Positions 32,614 to 45,398 of a DNA stretch of 64,000 bases are shown in pieces. The first letter of the stretch is position 1. Each line of letters starts with the position of its first letter. The stretch is from NCBI RefSeq assembly GCF_042100115.1, contig NC_091275.1, positions 1,550,001-1,614,000 on the forward strand, given 5' to 3'. This DNA comes from Alternaria dauci. Lineage: Eukaryota; Ascomycota; Dothideomycetes; Pleosporales; Pleosporaceae. The translations under genes and the position numbers were made by a program. Below the pieces are notes generated by a model. That model saw nothing but the letters and a program-made list of their open reading frames with translations. It ran no database searches and had not been told where the DNA came from.

Positions 32614-34443
32614 ATGAGGGTTTTCTACGCAAGTGCAGCAGTGCTGCTCAACAGCGCCTTCACTGTAGCTCAATGTTTGTTGTTCCACAATTCCAAAACC
32701 GTGGCGATAGCTGACAAGATGTAGCGACGAACAGCACTGTAACATGTCCTTCAACTTCAAAGTTCTCAGCGATCTCGGCTGGTGCCTTCTTCGAGAAATT
32801 GAACCCAGGCTGGAATCTCGGTAACACGCTTGATGCTATAGAGACCGAAGGCAGCTGGAACAACCCGCCAGTCGTCGGCAGCACCTTTGACGATGCAAAA
32901 AGAGCCGGTTTCAAGAGCATTCGACTACCCGTAACCTGGGCTTACCACTTCACTTCTCAATCACCAGACTGGACCGTGGATCCCGTATGGCTGCAACGTG
33001 TATCGGACGTCGTGGACATGATCACAGACCGAGGACTGTACGCAATTGTTAATGTTCATCATGATTCCTGGACGTGGGCCGATCTTACGCAAGCCAGCAC
33101 GAACATTACGGCCGTTGAAGAAAGGCTTGGAAAGCTTTGGAAGCAAATTGGAACAAAGCTGGCCTGCAAGAGCGAGAAGGTCGCTTTTGAGACTATCAAC
33201 GAGATCCCTGGGACTACTGCTGAGCATGGCGCTGTCGTTAACCGGCTGAACGATATTTTCCTCCAGGCTATCAATGATGTGGGAGGCCACAATCCAAAGC
33301 GTGTTGTCACTCTCGTTGGTGCTGGGCAGGATGGATTGAAGACGATACAGTGGTTCAAAAAGCCTGACCCCAAGTTCCAAAATCCCTGGGGTATTCAGTA
33401 TCATTACTACTCGCCTTGTAAGTGCCCAGTTTACTCGAGCAAGCATCATCAACACTAACACTAGAAAAGACGACTTTGTTTTCCAAGCATGGGGAAAGAC
33501 CACATGGGGCTCCGATGCCGACAAAGCTTCTCTTGAAGCTGACATCGCCGCCGTCCGTAGAAATTTCACTGATATTCCTCTCGTAATCGGCGAATGGGCC
33601 GTATCACCCGTCGCCACCGAGACAGCAGCACGCTGGCGATACTTTGATTTCATTCTCCGCACAGCAGCAAAATACAACACCACAACTGTTCTCTGGGACA
33701 ACGGAGCCGACTTTTTAGATCGCGCAACGCATCTGTGGCGTGACGAGGTAGCTTTGGACATCTACCGCAACGCAGTCAAAGGCATTCCAAACGCGCTTCC
33801 AGAGAGCACAACCGATGGCTCCGCAACAACACAGTCGAGTTCCGCATACATCTACCACCGCAAGAACGAAAGCGTAGGAGATACCACGCTAGGCTTCACC
33901 TTCAGTGGAAACACACTCAGTAAGATCAGCAGAGGAAGCAAACAACTAGCCAAGGGTAAGGACTACAGCGTCTCTGGCGAGAAGATCACTTTCGCAGCAT
34001 CATATCTCAAGACGATAATTACGTCCACTTCGCCAATCGGTACCCTCGCGAACTTGACCCTGACCTTCAATCGCGGCGCCGCTCTCCAGGTCAACGTCCT
34101 TCAATACACCGCACCGACACTCTCTAGTACCTCCGGCCCCTTGCCAGCAGCAGGTCAGGACCTGCTTATTCCAATTACGTGGCCAGGACAGAACAGACCT
34201 GCGGCTGTCAAGGCTGTCAAAGCCGATGGGACATACTTGGTGGACGAGTGGACACAGTCTCTAGGCGTGTTACAGCAGGGACGCATGACGTATGGTGGAC
34301 AGTGGGACTGGGATGCTGGTCATGTTATTATCAGGGCGGCGGCTTTGAATGCCGTGAGGGCAGCAGGCGTTGATACTACGTTTACGATTGAGTTCTATCC
34401 CAGGGAACCAGGAAATGCGGTGGAGTACACAGTCACTGTATAA
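32614..34443 (+). CDS. Secreted GH5 endo-beta-1,4-glucanase with X2-like module, 575 aa
   Basis: Extracellular glycoside hydrolase family 5 enzyme, probably cutting cellulose or a related beta-glucan. Exons 32614..32674, 32725..33417 and 33470..34443, with both junctions phase 1. Exon 1 encodes the signal peptide (MRVFYASAAVLLNSAFTVAQ). The TIM-barrel catalytic domain starts at LNPGWNLGNTLDAIE. It has the His pair in VNVHHDSW (132-133), acid/base Glu180 in FETINEIPG and nucleophile Glu293 in VIGEWAVS. After about residue 360 comes an Ig-like module (FTFSGNTLSKI, then GKDYSVSGEKITFAASYL) resembling CBM_X2, then a second beta-sandwich-like C-terminal part. X2 modules are best known from bacterial cellulases, so the architecture is worth noting. 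Position 181 is Ile where NEP is common. Cellulase specificity is inferred. Confidence 0.88.
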
Positions 34444-34840
34444 GAGGGCTGTAGATATGTGCTAGTTGAGATGGTCATGGTATAGATGAGCTGGACAAGT
34501 CACACGACGAGCAAAACATGTATTCATGATATGGTAGGTTCGTCTTTTATCGATTCCAATGTATATATCATTACGTTGAAATGTGGACATTAGCCCTGCG
34601 GGGGAAGCCGATTGAAGGGCCATTATTGTTAGAACATAATTTGATCTGAGCAACAACACTAAAATTCGAGATGGTAGTACCATCCTGGAAATAGCCGCCA
34701 GCAACGAACTTATGGATACACAAGGGTACAGAGTACAGATCCATAGACCGTCATGCCGCTGGAAATAGTCTGTCCAGGTCCGAAAGCAAGGGACACATGC
34801 AATCAAGATAACACATGGCTATGAATTCATTTGCATTGCC
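34444..34840. other. Convergent intergenic region, about 400 bp
   Basis: Shared 3' flank of the GH5 gene (+) and the alpha/beta hydrolase gene (-). Nothing else seen. Confidence 0.5.
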
Positions 34841-36096
34841 CTACCGTATCGTAGATTCCCATTCCTTCAAGGCAGATCTCAGTCTTACTTCAACATCGCT
34901 CTCAATCCAAAAATGCCCTGCGCCCACAACCTCAACACTAGTGAAGCGCGATGCTGGCTCAGCTTTCAGTTGTTCTGACCAGTCGCGGATCCTCTTGGCC
35001 GAAGTGAAAGCATCTTGATCACCGAAGATGGCTAGCGATATGTGCTTGCCAACCACATCCTGGTGGTCGTCCTTGGACCTGCTCCAGAACCTATGCATTA
35101 AGGCTGGTGCGGCAAGTGCAGAGATTGGCGGTGTCAGCGGCGAGATGAGAAGATAACGCACGTCCGGCATTGTGATTGTCGCACTCTTCGCTTCCGATCG
35201 CGGTATCGGCTCGTGGCTCCCTTGCCGCCTGTGGCTAAGGCTTCTTAACCGTGTTTTAATCTCATGGCGCGTGCCGCCTTCGAGACTCCTTCGGACGTCT
35301 CTGCTACTCCTGCGCTTCTCCGGACTAGTCTCTTCTCCGCCCATTGTAACCGGAGGTCTCGACTCGTGCCCTGACCTGCTTGTCCTCCTAGCCCTGGTTT
35401 CATCTCGAGCTAGGTTGATCCATCCCAGATTGCTCTGGTCTGCCAGCCTGCGAGCACGCAAAACTATTTCATCGGCTGCAGTACCCGCTACTGGAGCTGA
35501 GAAGGGTTGTAGTATGGTCGGTACAGGCGGCAGATGTCGAAGGATGAGGGAGCCGTACGAGTAGCCTCCTAGTATGACTATGGGAGAGTCGTCGTCGTGC
35601 GTCGGCGATGACTCGCTTTGGTTCGAGGGTAGGGGAAGCTGGTCGGGCGCAAAGATCAGGTCGGAGGTAATGCGTGGACGTAGGTAGGACATGTAGTGCA
35701 TGAAGAATGCGGCAAAGGATGTATAGTCGTCTAGTTCAGGTCTTCCCGACCAGCTAGTACGCCCTTTGGATCCGTGAGCACCTCTAAAATAGCTTAGTGA
35801 AATGGTTCTGTGGCCGGGATATATCACCAGACGTACCTGAAGTTGAACGTGCCCACCATCCACCCAGCACGTAGAAACTCGTCCACCACGATACCAACCA
35901 CGCGATCGTCGTAGCTACCACCCATCGGTGCATATGGATGTGCCATGACAACGCCCCTCCTCCTCCATTGCGCGATGTCGACCGATGCTTTTGGCTTGAT
36001 CAGGGCATCTGGATGGTACACGCGGCAATCAAGTGTTGTGTCGTCGTGGATCGAGGGTATCGTGAAGCTGTAGTAGGCATCTGGTGGGCGACGCAT
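34841..36096 (-). CDS. Alpha/beta hydrolase, 400 aa
   Basis: Exons 36096..35837 and 35783..34841; the 53-bp phase-2 intron runs from CAG|GTACGT to TTTTAG. The joined frame gives NFRGAHGSKGRTSW, the oxyanion-side strand and loop seen in COG2945-like hydrolases. The nucleophile elbow is ILGGYSYGSL (Ser162), the acid lies in IFGDQDAF (Asp342 or Asp344) and the His is in VVGAGHFW (His377), so the triad is complete. Between elbow and acid sits a charged insert of about 75 residues (EKRRSSRDVRRS onward) that lengthens the protein over compact family members. Substrate and location are unknown; no signal peptide is visible. The start is the ATG at MRRPPDAYY. The frame is open upstream but has no ATG there. 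Confidence 0.8.
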
Positions 36097-36675
36097 CTTT
36101 CGGGCCAGATTGAGACCCAATAACAATTCTCATCGCATCTTCGAGAGGTAAAAGTGCCAATTAGCAGCTTGTACAGAGGTAGACGGGCTGGTTCGGGTAC
36201 GCGATGATGGAAGAGTGTGGGGTACAGAGTCGCGGAAAGCGCTCCGCTGACGCGAGCCCGCCCGTGCTGATCCAAGGAAGCCAACAGCGAGCGAGTCCGC
36301 CTTGAAGATGAGCTGAAACAGACAACAGCTTCCCTACTGTACGGTTCCGCAACATTGTGCCAAGTCTAAGCTCATGTATGCAATACATTTCAACCCTTCA
36401 CCGTTCTGGTTCGGGCGCTTTTGTATTGTGGCTCCAAACCGCTAGGCAGCGATGAAGGAGATGACGACCTATCAATCAACTTTGCCTGTCAGCTGCCATG
36501 CAGGCGAGCCTGGACTGATACGTCCAAAGCCGAAGAAGCGTTCACCTCCAGCCTGATAGCTGTGGACCTCCTTTGAACTCGACAATGATGAGCATTATCG
36601 CACAATCACCCTGACTTGTTGTCATCGCAGCCGGCTGCTACCATTATCATAAGCTTATAGCCTGTGCGATCTACA
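36097..36675. promoter_or_regulatory. Divergent promoter region, about 580 bp
   Basis: Separates the alpha/beta hydrolase (-) and HET (+) genes. No repeated motif or extra gene stands out. Confidence 0.4.
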
Positions 36676-38570
36676 ATGGACGAAGCATCGTATACCTGCC
36701 GACACACCGATATCCGCACTTTCGCCTCTTTCCGTTGCTGCCTGTCCTGCGGCGAAGTCTTCACGCTTGCAGCAACGCCAGTTGGCTCGGAAGCAAGTCG
36801 TCCCTCCTACTATGAGTACGCACCGCTTGATTACGAAACTGGGCACCTTATCCGTCTCGTTAAGGTATGTCCTGGTCTAACGCAAGACGACATCGAGTGC
36901 GAGCTGTTCAACGCTAATTTAGCAGCATCGCCTGTCTACGAGGCAATCTCTTATACATGGGCGACAACGGATGGTGACGCCTCGCCCTCCCAGACTATAT
37001 CTTGTTATGGGAAAAGGCTCAGTATTACCAAGAACTGTGAGGCGGCCATAAGATGCCTCAGGAGGCGAGATAACACACGTACATTGTGGATTGATGCCAT
37101 GTAGGTTCATCCCGTAAGCCTCACCCATAGAGACGGATCACTGATATTGTGGCCAGATGTATAGACCAAAAAAGCATAACAGAGAGGAACCACCAAGTCC
37201 GTTTCATGGCCGACATATACCACAACGCATCTCAGGTGCTGGCATATCTAAGCTTCAAAGACCATATGGCGGAGTCCAATACAATGCGTTTCATCAGATG
37301 CCTACAAAGAGGCGTCGAGGATCCCCACGGCCTTACTCACGTCAAAAAGTTCTTGGAACACCCGTACTTCAATCGCGTCTGGATAATACAAGAAATCTCC
37401 CTGGCAAAGCTAGTAGTCCTCCATACAGAGGATCACATCGTCTACTGGACTGGGAACACGGTCCAGATGCTCATGTCTCTCTGCAGACAGATTAAATGCA
37501 TTCCACCAGGCGTCATCCGGTGGGTTCCCGCGACTCAGTTGGGAGAGCACAGTTTCCTCGATTTGCTCCAGCGGGTGCGTCATTGTTTCGCCACGGACCC
37601 AAGGGATAAAGTGTCTGCCCTTTTTGGTTTACTCCATCCAAAGGTCCAGGAAAGTCTTCCAGTCGACTACACTATGCGCACCGAACAAGTGTTCATGCAT
37701 GTTGCATCCTATTTAATTGAAACTACGCGGCAGCTGGATATATTGAAACATGTACTTCCGGATCAGACGTTGGACCTTGACATGACACCCAGCTGGGCGC
37801 CTGATTGGAGCAACAGAGATTATAGGAGCGGGACGCCCCCGCCATTCACTCTGTCGCAGAGAATGGGATTTGCGACTCGGCGCAGCCGGCGATCGCCGCC
37901 ACGGCTTTTGCCAAATACGTTCACGAACCTTACAGACACAAAGCGGGAGGTTTATCAGACGGGCTATGATAACATCATCTCGAACGATAGTGATGCCTTA
38001 CTTTGGTACAGGTGCTCTTCGAACAAATGCTCCCACCAAGCACGCCTGGAAGCTCGTACCGGAAAATCTCCAGGACCAGCCTCTCTTCGCGTCCATGCCT
38101 ATCGCCTGGGCGTTGTCATCACCTCGTTTCATATAGCAAAAATCATAGGAATGGAAACGTTATTGCCGGTCTTGTTGCCTCCTAGCGGCTCGAGCGACGA
38201 ACTGCCTGATCACACACTGCTCTACCGACAAGGATCCCACTTTCGTCGGAAACAGAAGCTGAGTCTGGAGCTATCGTCACTCGCGCACGTAACAAGAAAA
38301 TATCATGGGGACAGGGAAGTTTTCACGACGGAACAGTCCGTCGGGTTCATGTTCGACGCATCCACAAACGGAGCGTTGCTGCTTAAGCAGGGGGATACAA
38401 TATGGGGTGTAAATGGACTCGATGTGCCCATCATCCTACGACAAATCGACCAGCATTGTGTTGTCGTTACACAATGCTACCTTCACATGGTAGAGTTGGA
38501 TCATGCGTGTTCTCAGTCTTCAGGCAACGAACCGTGGTTGATGGAGCCTGCTATTATCGAGATTTGGTAA
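36676..38570 (+). CDS. HET domain (heterokaryon incompatibility) protein, 612 aa
   Basis: Two exons, 36676..37100 and 37157..38570 (phase 2); the 56-bp intron joins to restore the hallmark WIDAICIDQ. HET domain motifs are in order: YEYAPLDYETGHLIRLVK, YEAISYTWATTDG, ITKNCEAAIRCLRR, WIDAICIDQ followed by ERNHQVRFMADIYHNA, and later FLEHPYFNRVWIIQEI. HET proteins trigger cell death or growth arrest after fusion of incompatible strains, and many members in filamentous fungi have no tested role. The C-terminal ~300 residues have no recognised repeat domain (no WD40, ankyrin or NACHT). They include the segment ATDPRDKVSALFGLL, which is common in this family. An N-terminal Cys/His pattern (CRHTDIRTFASFRCCLSCG) might bind zinc. 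Confidence 0.9.
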
Positions 38571-38904
38571 GGTAAGATTGCTCGGCCAAGGTACGCTCAA
38601 CTGTGTCTAACGAAAACACTTTTCGTACCTATTGGATGTATGCAGAGAGTGAGGTTCTGAGATAACCGTATATGATGGAAACGATCGAGACTGCACAGCA
38701 GGGCACAAAGTCAGGAGCACCAAGAAATAGTAGCTATGGATTATGAATAATCTGCGTTTACCTACACCAGAAGTGTCCTACTTTCTGTAGAGCCCCAACG
38801 AAAATTATTACTCTACGACCGTAATCCGGTAACTAGCTACTACTATCTAGGATCTATATGCAAGCCCGATCTTATGCACCGCCAATAATTTAACGTGCAA
38901 GCCT
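38571..38904. other. Convergent intergenic region, 334 bp
   Basis: 3' flanks of the HET gene (+) and the MFS gene (-). AT-rich, no gene. Confidence 0.5.
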
Positions 38905-40811
38905 CTAGAGCGGACGAAGCGCACCACTGCGGTCTTCAGACCATCTACCAACGATGGCCTGTCGCGTGCTCTTACCCCAAAATGCAACTGGCATAGCAAC
39001 CAGCCCACCCAAGATCTGGAAGATCATGAGTTCAATACCAACCCACATGTATCCGTGAGCTTCGATCCAAGGTACAAGGGCAAAGCTCATACCGAAAGAA
39101 AGTATGTAGCATCCTCCACTGACGACAGCGAGGGCAGGTGCGGCCCATCGCGGGAAGGCTTCGGTGACCCAGAGTGTGTTTGCGATCATGAGTGTTACAA
39201 AGGAGAAGCCGTTGATACCGTACGAGAAATAGATGGCAACGGGATGCCAATGGAAGTGGACTGCAAGGCCGTAGAACACCGAGCTCAGAGCGCCGGTGAT
39301 GACGGGTAGGATGTAGCCGACGAGATAGTGCTCTGCCTCCAACACCCCTCGATTGCGGCTTGAGAGACGTTTCAATACCTTGCAGAAGAGCAAAGCAAAT
39401 ATAGGCAGGCCACACAGAGCACCGAATCCCGATGCGACGTTGACAGTGCCAACAACACTATGCGACATGTTGTAAGGCGGTGCAGTGAGGATGAGTGCGT
39501 ACGTTGCGCCGATGAAGATCATGCTAGCCGAGTTGAAAGCTGAGGCAACGAAGACCCAGAAGATGAGTGGGTTGGCAGCACAGTACGCCATTTGGATGAT
39601 GCAACGACCGGCCGAAGCCCATGATGCAAAGGGTGAGCGCGATAGACCGGTCTTGTCACGGAAGCCTGCAAAGCCAGTGCGCAAGGGGTATTCAGGCAGA
39701 TCGCGATATATCTCGGAATCCTTTTCGCGGTCTTCGTAGACCGTTAGCTTCTCGGTAGCACTTTGCAACAGAATGAGTCCGTTGAAGGCTACAGTTGGCC
39801 TTTTGAAGTATGTCTCGGGATAGAGGGCGAAGGTGACGGCGAGCGAGAGGACAATGGGTATGGTCCAGTAATGATAGAATCTTCGCCAGTTGTTTCCGTG
39901 ATCTGCTAAGACAGGCACGAGTGCAACGCCAGAAGTGCCAAAGCATCCTGCCATGCACCACATGAGTGCTAATGCCGCCGATCTTTGGTTGATGTAGGTA
40001 AGGTCGATGACCATTAGAAAAGCCTAGGATTGTTAGCGAATGAGGTTGTATCTATCTTGAAACACTGCTTACCAGGGACAGCGCGAGCCCCTCGCCGAGA
40101 CCGATGAAGCAGACTGCGCCTACGAGCGAACGGAATGATGCTGCCTCACCAGCCCACAGCATAGCGAGCAGTACGACCAGTGTCGCGATCAAAATTGTAG
40201 GTCGGCGGCCCAGACCAATGGATAATGGTACCCACAAAAAGCATCCCAGACCCATGAATAGAGTAGGACTCGTTACCAACGCTTTGAGTAGCCATGCAGG
40301 TACATCCTAAACGCAATATGTCAGCGGCGCCCACCCCAGCGAGCAGAATTGAACGTACCTCATGCGCAAAGTCTCTTTGGATGTCGTCGAGTAGGACGGA
40401 CGTCGCTTGTGCCGCAGTTAAACAAACAACAGAAAAAAGCGCTACAGAGAGTAAAGCTCCGCCTGTCTTCCATCTGTTCCAGTTCAGAGGATCAGCTTTG
40501 GAATTTGAGGGCATGGGAAGCTTGAGTGTTCTCCCATCGTTTGTAATGAGGAAGGTGCTTCCGATGAGGTTGTATGATTCGCGTCTCGAACGTCTGGCGG
40601 TCTCCGCGGTCATTGGCTTGGAGTGATGCCCCAAAACAGAAGGCACCGATGGCCTCTTGCCGGGTGTCTCATCCGGAAAGGGTGGGTATATGGGATGTGG
40701 TGCTGAGATTGGATGAGCATTTGGTGGTGGAGCCAGCTCCACCATAGGATGCGGATCTTTCAGGGCAGGTGAAAGCCTGTTTGAGTATGTTTCGGACATC
40801 ATGATGTCCAT
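38905..40811 (-). CDS. MFS transporter, DHA1-like, 601 aa
   Basis: Plasma-membrane major facilitator with about 12 TM helices. Exons 40811..40359, 40306..40073 and 40023..38905; the introns of 52 and 49 bp are both phase 0. The cytosolic N-terminus of about 120 residues is Pro-rich and ends in the DPLNWNRWKTG motif before TM1, as in the drug:H+ antiporter-1 and polyamine transporter group (Hol1, Tpo-like). TM2-TM3 carry LGCFLWVPLSIGLGRRPTIL, the MFS A-motif region. The middle loop contains YPETYFKRP and an acidic segment. TM7-TM12 lie in exon 3 (CAANPLIFWVFVASAFNSAS to WVGIELMIFQILGGLVAM). The start at the first of three close Met codons is tentative. The substrate is unknown; drug efflux, polyamine or siderophore transport are possible. 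Confidence 0.85.
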
Positions 40812-43766
40812 GAGGAGAGTAGAAAAACGAGAAAAGAAAGGGCGACACGAGTCACCACACAAGTGGATCGTGAACTGATAGAAGTGGCGATGAAGGAACG
40901 ACTGGACGACTAACGAGCTAGAATCGTGGCTAACGCCCCGTCCTATATCCACAACCGTTCGGCCTCGCACTATCAGGCGTTGCGGGTATGGCCGCACTTC
41001 TGTCGACCCCACCTGAAGTTGAGGCTTGGATGAAAGTCTAAGCTCCTTTTTCCACTCTTGATACTCCTCAAACAGACCAGATCGCACCGAAAGTAAAGGT
41101 AATCAAGGGCCTATCGGCATAACTTGAACGCATCGTCCGTAAGACGCAGATCAACGTTCCTATCGAGAAGCATGTGCAAAGTCCGGAAGTCGCCTTGGGT
41201 TGGCCGATTGGCCTGATTGGCCATCACGATCCCGATGGCCTTGAGGACTTGTGTTGGGCCTCAAACGTTGTAGTAGGTTCCCAAGAGACTGGCTGAAGCT
41301 ACGGCCGAACTGCGGTATCATAGCGTTTCATCTGCAGTCCTGATTCAGCGTTCGTGACAGCGGCACTTGACAGCTAGCTGTGCACCGTGCCCGGAGAGTG
41401 ACCGATGTTTGCTATTCGTCGTTCATTCACCGCGTTTCAAAGGCCCTAGGAGAAGTCTGCGAACTGTCGCCTAGGCTAAAACATCGATGTGTTTGAGGAG
41501 TGGGTAGCGAGCATATATGTGACCTTTATTTGATCATGCAAGTGAAAAGTGATAGTGATGGAATGACGGCATTGGAGGATTCCGATTTTCCTCGGGGTGA
41601 TACTTGCGAAGATCCGGGGAAGCGAGATCCACGTCATCCTTTTCACCGCAGCTGCGAAGACTGCAAGTCCACAAGACTCAAGGAAGCTTGTCGATCAAGC
41701 ATAGGTACAGTACAACGAATGCGTTCGTACAACGGATAATTTCGTAAGATGAGGCTGGCGTCAACGTTGAAGACTTGGCCAGCTCAGGGGCGCGCTATTG
41801 ATCAAGGGCTTCGCATCACGTGCAATGATCGATCAACCGAACAGGCGTTTGCAATTTTAACAACGCTCCCAACCTTATTGTGCTTACGGCATCGCAGCGT
41901 TTGATTACGCGTTGCAGACATACGGAGGTGACAGGGCTGAGCCCCAGAAGGTTGTACTGTACACTGAACTTTGGGAAGATAAGGCATCAGCTGATGCTGG
42001 AACATGCCGTCTGCAACATTCGCAACTTGGAGTTGATGGGTGCCAAGCATCACGATTTATTCGTCCGAGGTATTGCCAAGGAGGACACAAGAGCACGCCC
42101 GGTGTTGGCTCCTACAGCCCTGTGCCCCCTCATCCTGAAGTTCCACCAACCTCAGAACAACGTTTGCGTTGGCGTGCCAAATGTGCGCTTGGCGAAAGGT
42201 ACCGCCACAACAAATGCGGGCCCTAGACGAACGTCAACTCGGGCCGAGCCCGTGTGTCATCACAACCTTACAGCCCTACAGAGTGTACAGTCATCGTGGC
42301 CAACGGTTGTCGACTTCCTAAGCACGCATTGGGCATAGGATAGGTGAGTACATTACTCAACGCTGTTGCTGACTTGAGGCTGGGTCAGCGTAAAATTACC
42401 AGACGAGTACCCAACCACCGGCATGCTCATCCCGTCGATCAACACCTGCCTACTTGGGAATCGCGCACCAGAATTGCTCTAGCTCAGGAAGCTCCAGACT
42501 GCATGGCATAGTTAAAAAGCCTTGTCTGTCCACACATGCTATGATGAGGCTGACATATCGGTTTCTGGCATGCGGCTGTTGACACCCGCTAGCTAGGTAT
42601 GCACGAAGAAGAACAAGTGCCTCGAGCTCACAGCCTTGCACTGCTGACTGGGGGCTTTCTTTCGCACTAGTTATGAAAACTCTACTTGGGTAAGCGAAAC
42701 ATATGTATCAAATGTTAGGACCGCAGCCAGAGTCTCCTTACAGAGGGATCGGTTCAATGGCTCCGATTTGTCGACGTATAATGGCCCGACACCTGGGTAT
42801 TCGCGAGCACTTTAGGCTGAAACATACGCGGCACTGGGAGTAGTGGATATTGCCTCTGCCAAACCGTTGCAATTACACCAGCCATGAGAGCCTAGCCGTC
42901 TGAGGATTGGTTATGAATTTAATGCATCAAGAAATGTCTTGTGTGCACTTATGGAACCTTGATTAACGTTTAAAAGGACCGCACAGCACGCTGACAATGT
43001 TCCAGAGTTGTTATCAGGTGCAACTGCGATGATGCGTTCGAGAAAACACCTTCAAATGTCTACCACGTCCTCGGTCTGTGTGAGTCAGCTTGACGGATTT
43101 GAGTTGGTTGGACGCATTACTAGTGCCACGCGTGTGGATTAGAAGATGATCTGTGAACTCGTAGCAATTTGATATTGGAGGGGTTCGGAAGCAGTCGAGA
43201 ATGGCGACCTCTCGGGATAGATGAAGATGGGGCAGGATCGTATGTTATTTCACAATTGTGGTGGTGAATACGAAGGTAATTGGAGCTTGATGCCAACGCT
43301 CCGGGCCTGCCGGTCAAGGAGTTAAGATGAGTGGGCGGAGATGGAGAGCACAACAGGCTTAGTTTTTGGCTTTAGTTTCTTCCTTCAATTCCATACAGGG
43401 ATGGGAAAGCGCCAAGTTGAATCCCAACTACAGACGCCTCTTGAAGATTCAAAAAATCCTTGGGGTATCATGTGCTAGAACTGAGAGCAGATAGAGATGT
43501 AGCCGAAGCGCGGCCAAAAAAAAGGAAAAAAAAACCAAAACCAAAAAGAAATCAAAGTATGCAGCGCGGGTATCACACTCTATCATACATCATGTCTATG
43601 ACTGACTCATTCGAACGTCGCTTAGGAAAGGTGTCGTCGAGACAGATGGTAGAGAAGGAAGAAATACCAGGACTTGGCCCATTTGGAAGACCTAGTTGTG
43701 TCTGTACGAATGGAACATGGAATGTGAAAGCAAAACGAATACGAGAAGATGCTGTGCGACTGAGAC
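40812..43766. other. Gene-poor region, about 2.95 kb
   Basis: Lies between the MFS start and the 3' end of NSE4. The longest open frame on the + strand (41880-42338) begins at GTG and has no recognisable pattern. There is a short repeated GATTGGCC/GGTTGGCC cluster near 41197-41223 and an A-rich tract at about 43516-43555. No gene is supported. Confidence 0.45.
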
Positions 43767-45398
43767 TTAGCCGGTGTACCAGCCGCTGGCGGCGACGGTT
43801 GCATCTTCTACTTGGCGCTGTGGGATGAGCGGTGTCGTGATATCGTATGCTTCAATGAACATCCGCCACGTAGGGAAGTCGATGCTGAAGATGGCTTGAT
43901 GCTTTTGGACGTCCTTTTCTCGGTGTTCCGAGACGGCGCTGGGGTCTGCCGGTTCTGGAAGTCGTTAGTAAATGTATGACCCAGTGTGACTCGGAGACTT
44001 ACGCAGGAGCGGAAGCCCATGGGCATCTTTGACAATTGCAGCATTGCCCTCCCTTACTAGGAAACTAATGTAGAAGAGGTTCTCTACCGTCTGGGCGAAG
44101 TCATGGGGATTGATAGCGAAGTCTAGGAGGTTAACTGCGGATGTTCCTTCAACAGTCATGGCTAATCTGTGGCGTCTGAGAGCAGCGAGTTGGTCTTCTT
44201 CCGTGACATCGCCTTGTATTTCCTCGAGTTCTTGATCGACCAGAGGTTCCACAGCGGTGATGTGATCTACCAGGCGCTTTCTAATGGCCTTGACCAAGGT
44301 CAATTGCGTGTCTTTGTTGCTCTGCTGCGTATCTTCGTTGATGATCTCTTCTGGGCGAGTTGCTGGGCCGAGTGGTTGTCGTTGAGATCGGGCTTTTCGT
44401 TGAGTTACACGAACGCGCTTCTGCACTGACAGTGGGCCGAGCAGGAAGCTTGACGTTGGTGGTCGCTTGTTGCAGGGGAAACATGCATGCCGACCGAGTA
44501 ATGCCCAGTCAAGGCCATCTGGATCTTCGTCGTCGTTGTCGCGTACGGGTATTGCTGGTGCGTCTTCTTCGCCTGCAATGTGACCACCGGACTTCATAAA
44601 GTATATGCACTTGGAGACAAACTGGTCGAGGTCGATGCCCACACCAGAATTGCCCAAGCTGTTGTTGAGCTTCTTGCCGGCTAGGTCGCTGGCGTTGACC
44701 AGGAAGCGAGAGTCGACGGTAGCATCAGCTGTTTGTCGCACTTTGCCGAACAAACTGTTTTGTGTCTTGAGGGCATCGAGCAATCCGCTGTCGTGTGTTT
44801 TGACAAGGTCATCGCGATTATCTGCGATGGTCAGCCGTGTTCATCCCCCGTGCAAAATGATGGCAGACTCACCATCCAGCATGCGCTGGTGTTCGCGCAT
44901 GTTGGCACGCAGCCTGCGTCGCGTCTCTGGGTCCTGATTGGGGTTGTAGAACTTGAGGTTGCCCTCCTCCTCTGGCTCGGGCGGAGACTGTGAGGGGAGC
45001 TGTGAGGGCGTTTCCACTTGGTCGTCGTCCTCTTCCAATTCCCCATCTTGGCTGCCGCGAGCGTCGTCGTGAATTTGCGAGTCGGCCATGTCGTAGTTGT
45101 CGGTTCTCCTCCTCTTACCGCCGTTTCCAGATGTTGAGCCAGAGTCGGGTGTCGGCATACGCACCGACGCGCTCCGCAGGCCAGCGGACTTGCCTCGCCG
45201 CGGAGTCTTGTCGCCTGTCTCTGGCAGCTCATTCTCCTTGTCAGAGTTCATTGAGCGCGTCGGGCTGAGGACCGAATAGGACGAAGTGCGCGCATTGCCG
45301 TCGTTTCGGGGTGCCACGGAGGGGTCGCGATAAAGGGAATCGACGGTCGAGGCGCGTGTTTGCGGCGTAGCAGAGAGGTGGGTGTTGAGTCGCGCCAT
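43767..45398 (-). CDS. NSE4: Nse4, SMC5/6 complex kleisin, 510 aa
   Basis: Kleisin subunit that bridges the Smc5 and Smc6 heads with Nse1 and Nse3 in DNA repair and replication-fork maintenance. Exons 45398..44873, 44821..44003 and 43954..43767; introns of 51 and 48 bp are both phase 1. The N-terminal ~150 residues are disordered with an acidic run. The Nse4/EID region starts at RRLRANMREHQRML and continues with SLFGKVRQTADATVDSRFLV, NASDLAGKKL and GVGIDLDQFVSKCIYFM. The C-terminal winged-helix part has GTSAVNLLDFAINPHDFAQT and VENLFYISFLVREGNAAI. The last exon supplies FSIDFPTWRMFIEAYDITTP. All segments match the family in order. It is divergent from VPS34. Confidence 0.92.

Noticed and set aside
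41880..42338. 152-codon + strand frame in the gene-poor region
   Set aside because: It starts at GTG rather than ATG, resembles no family I know and lacks splice-consistent extensions. Considered chance.
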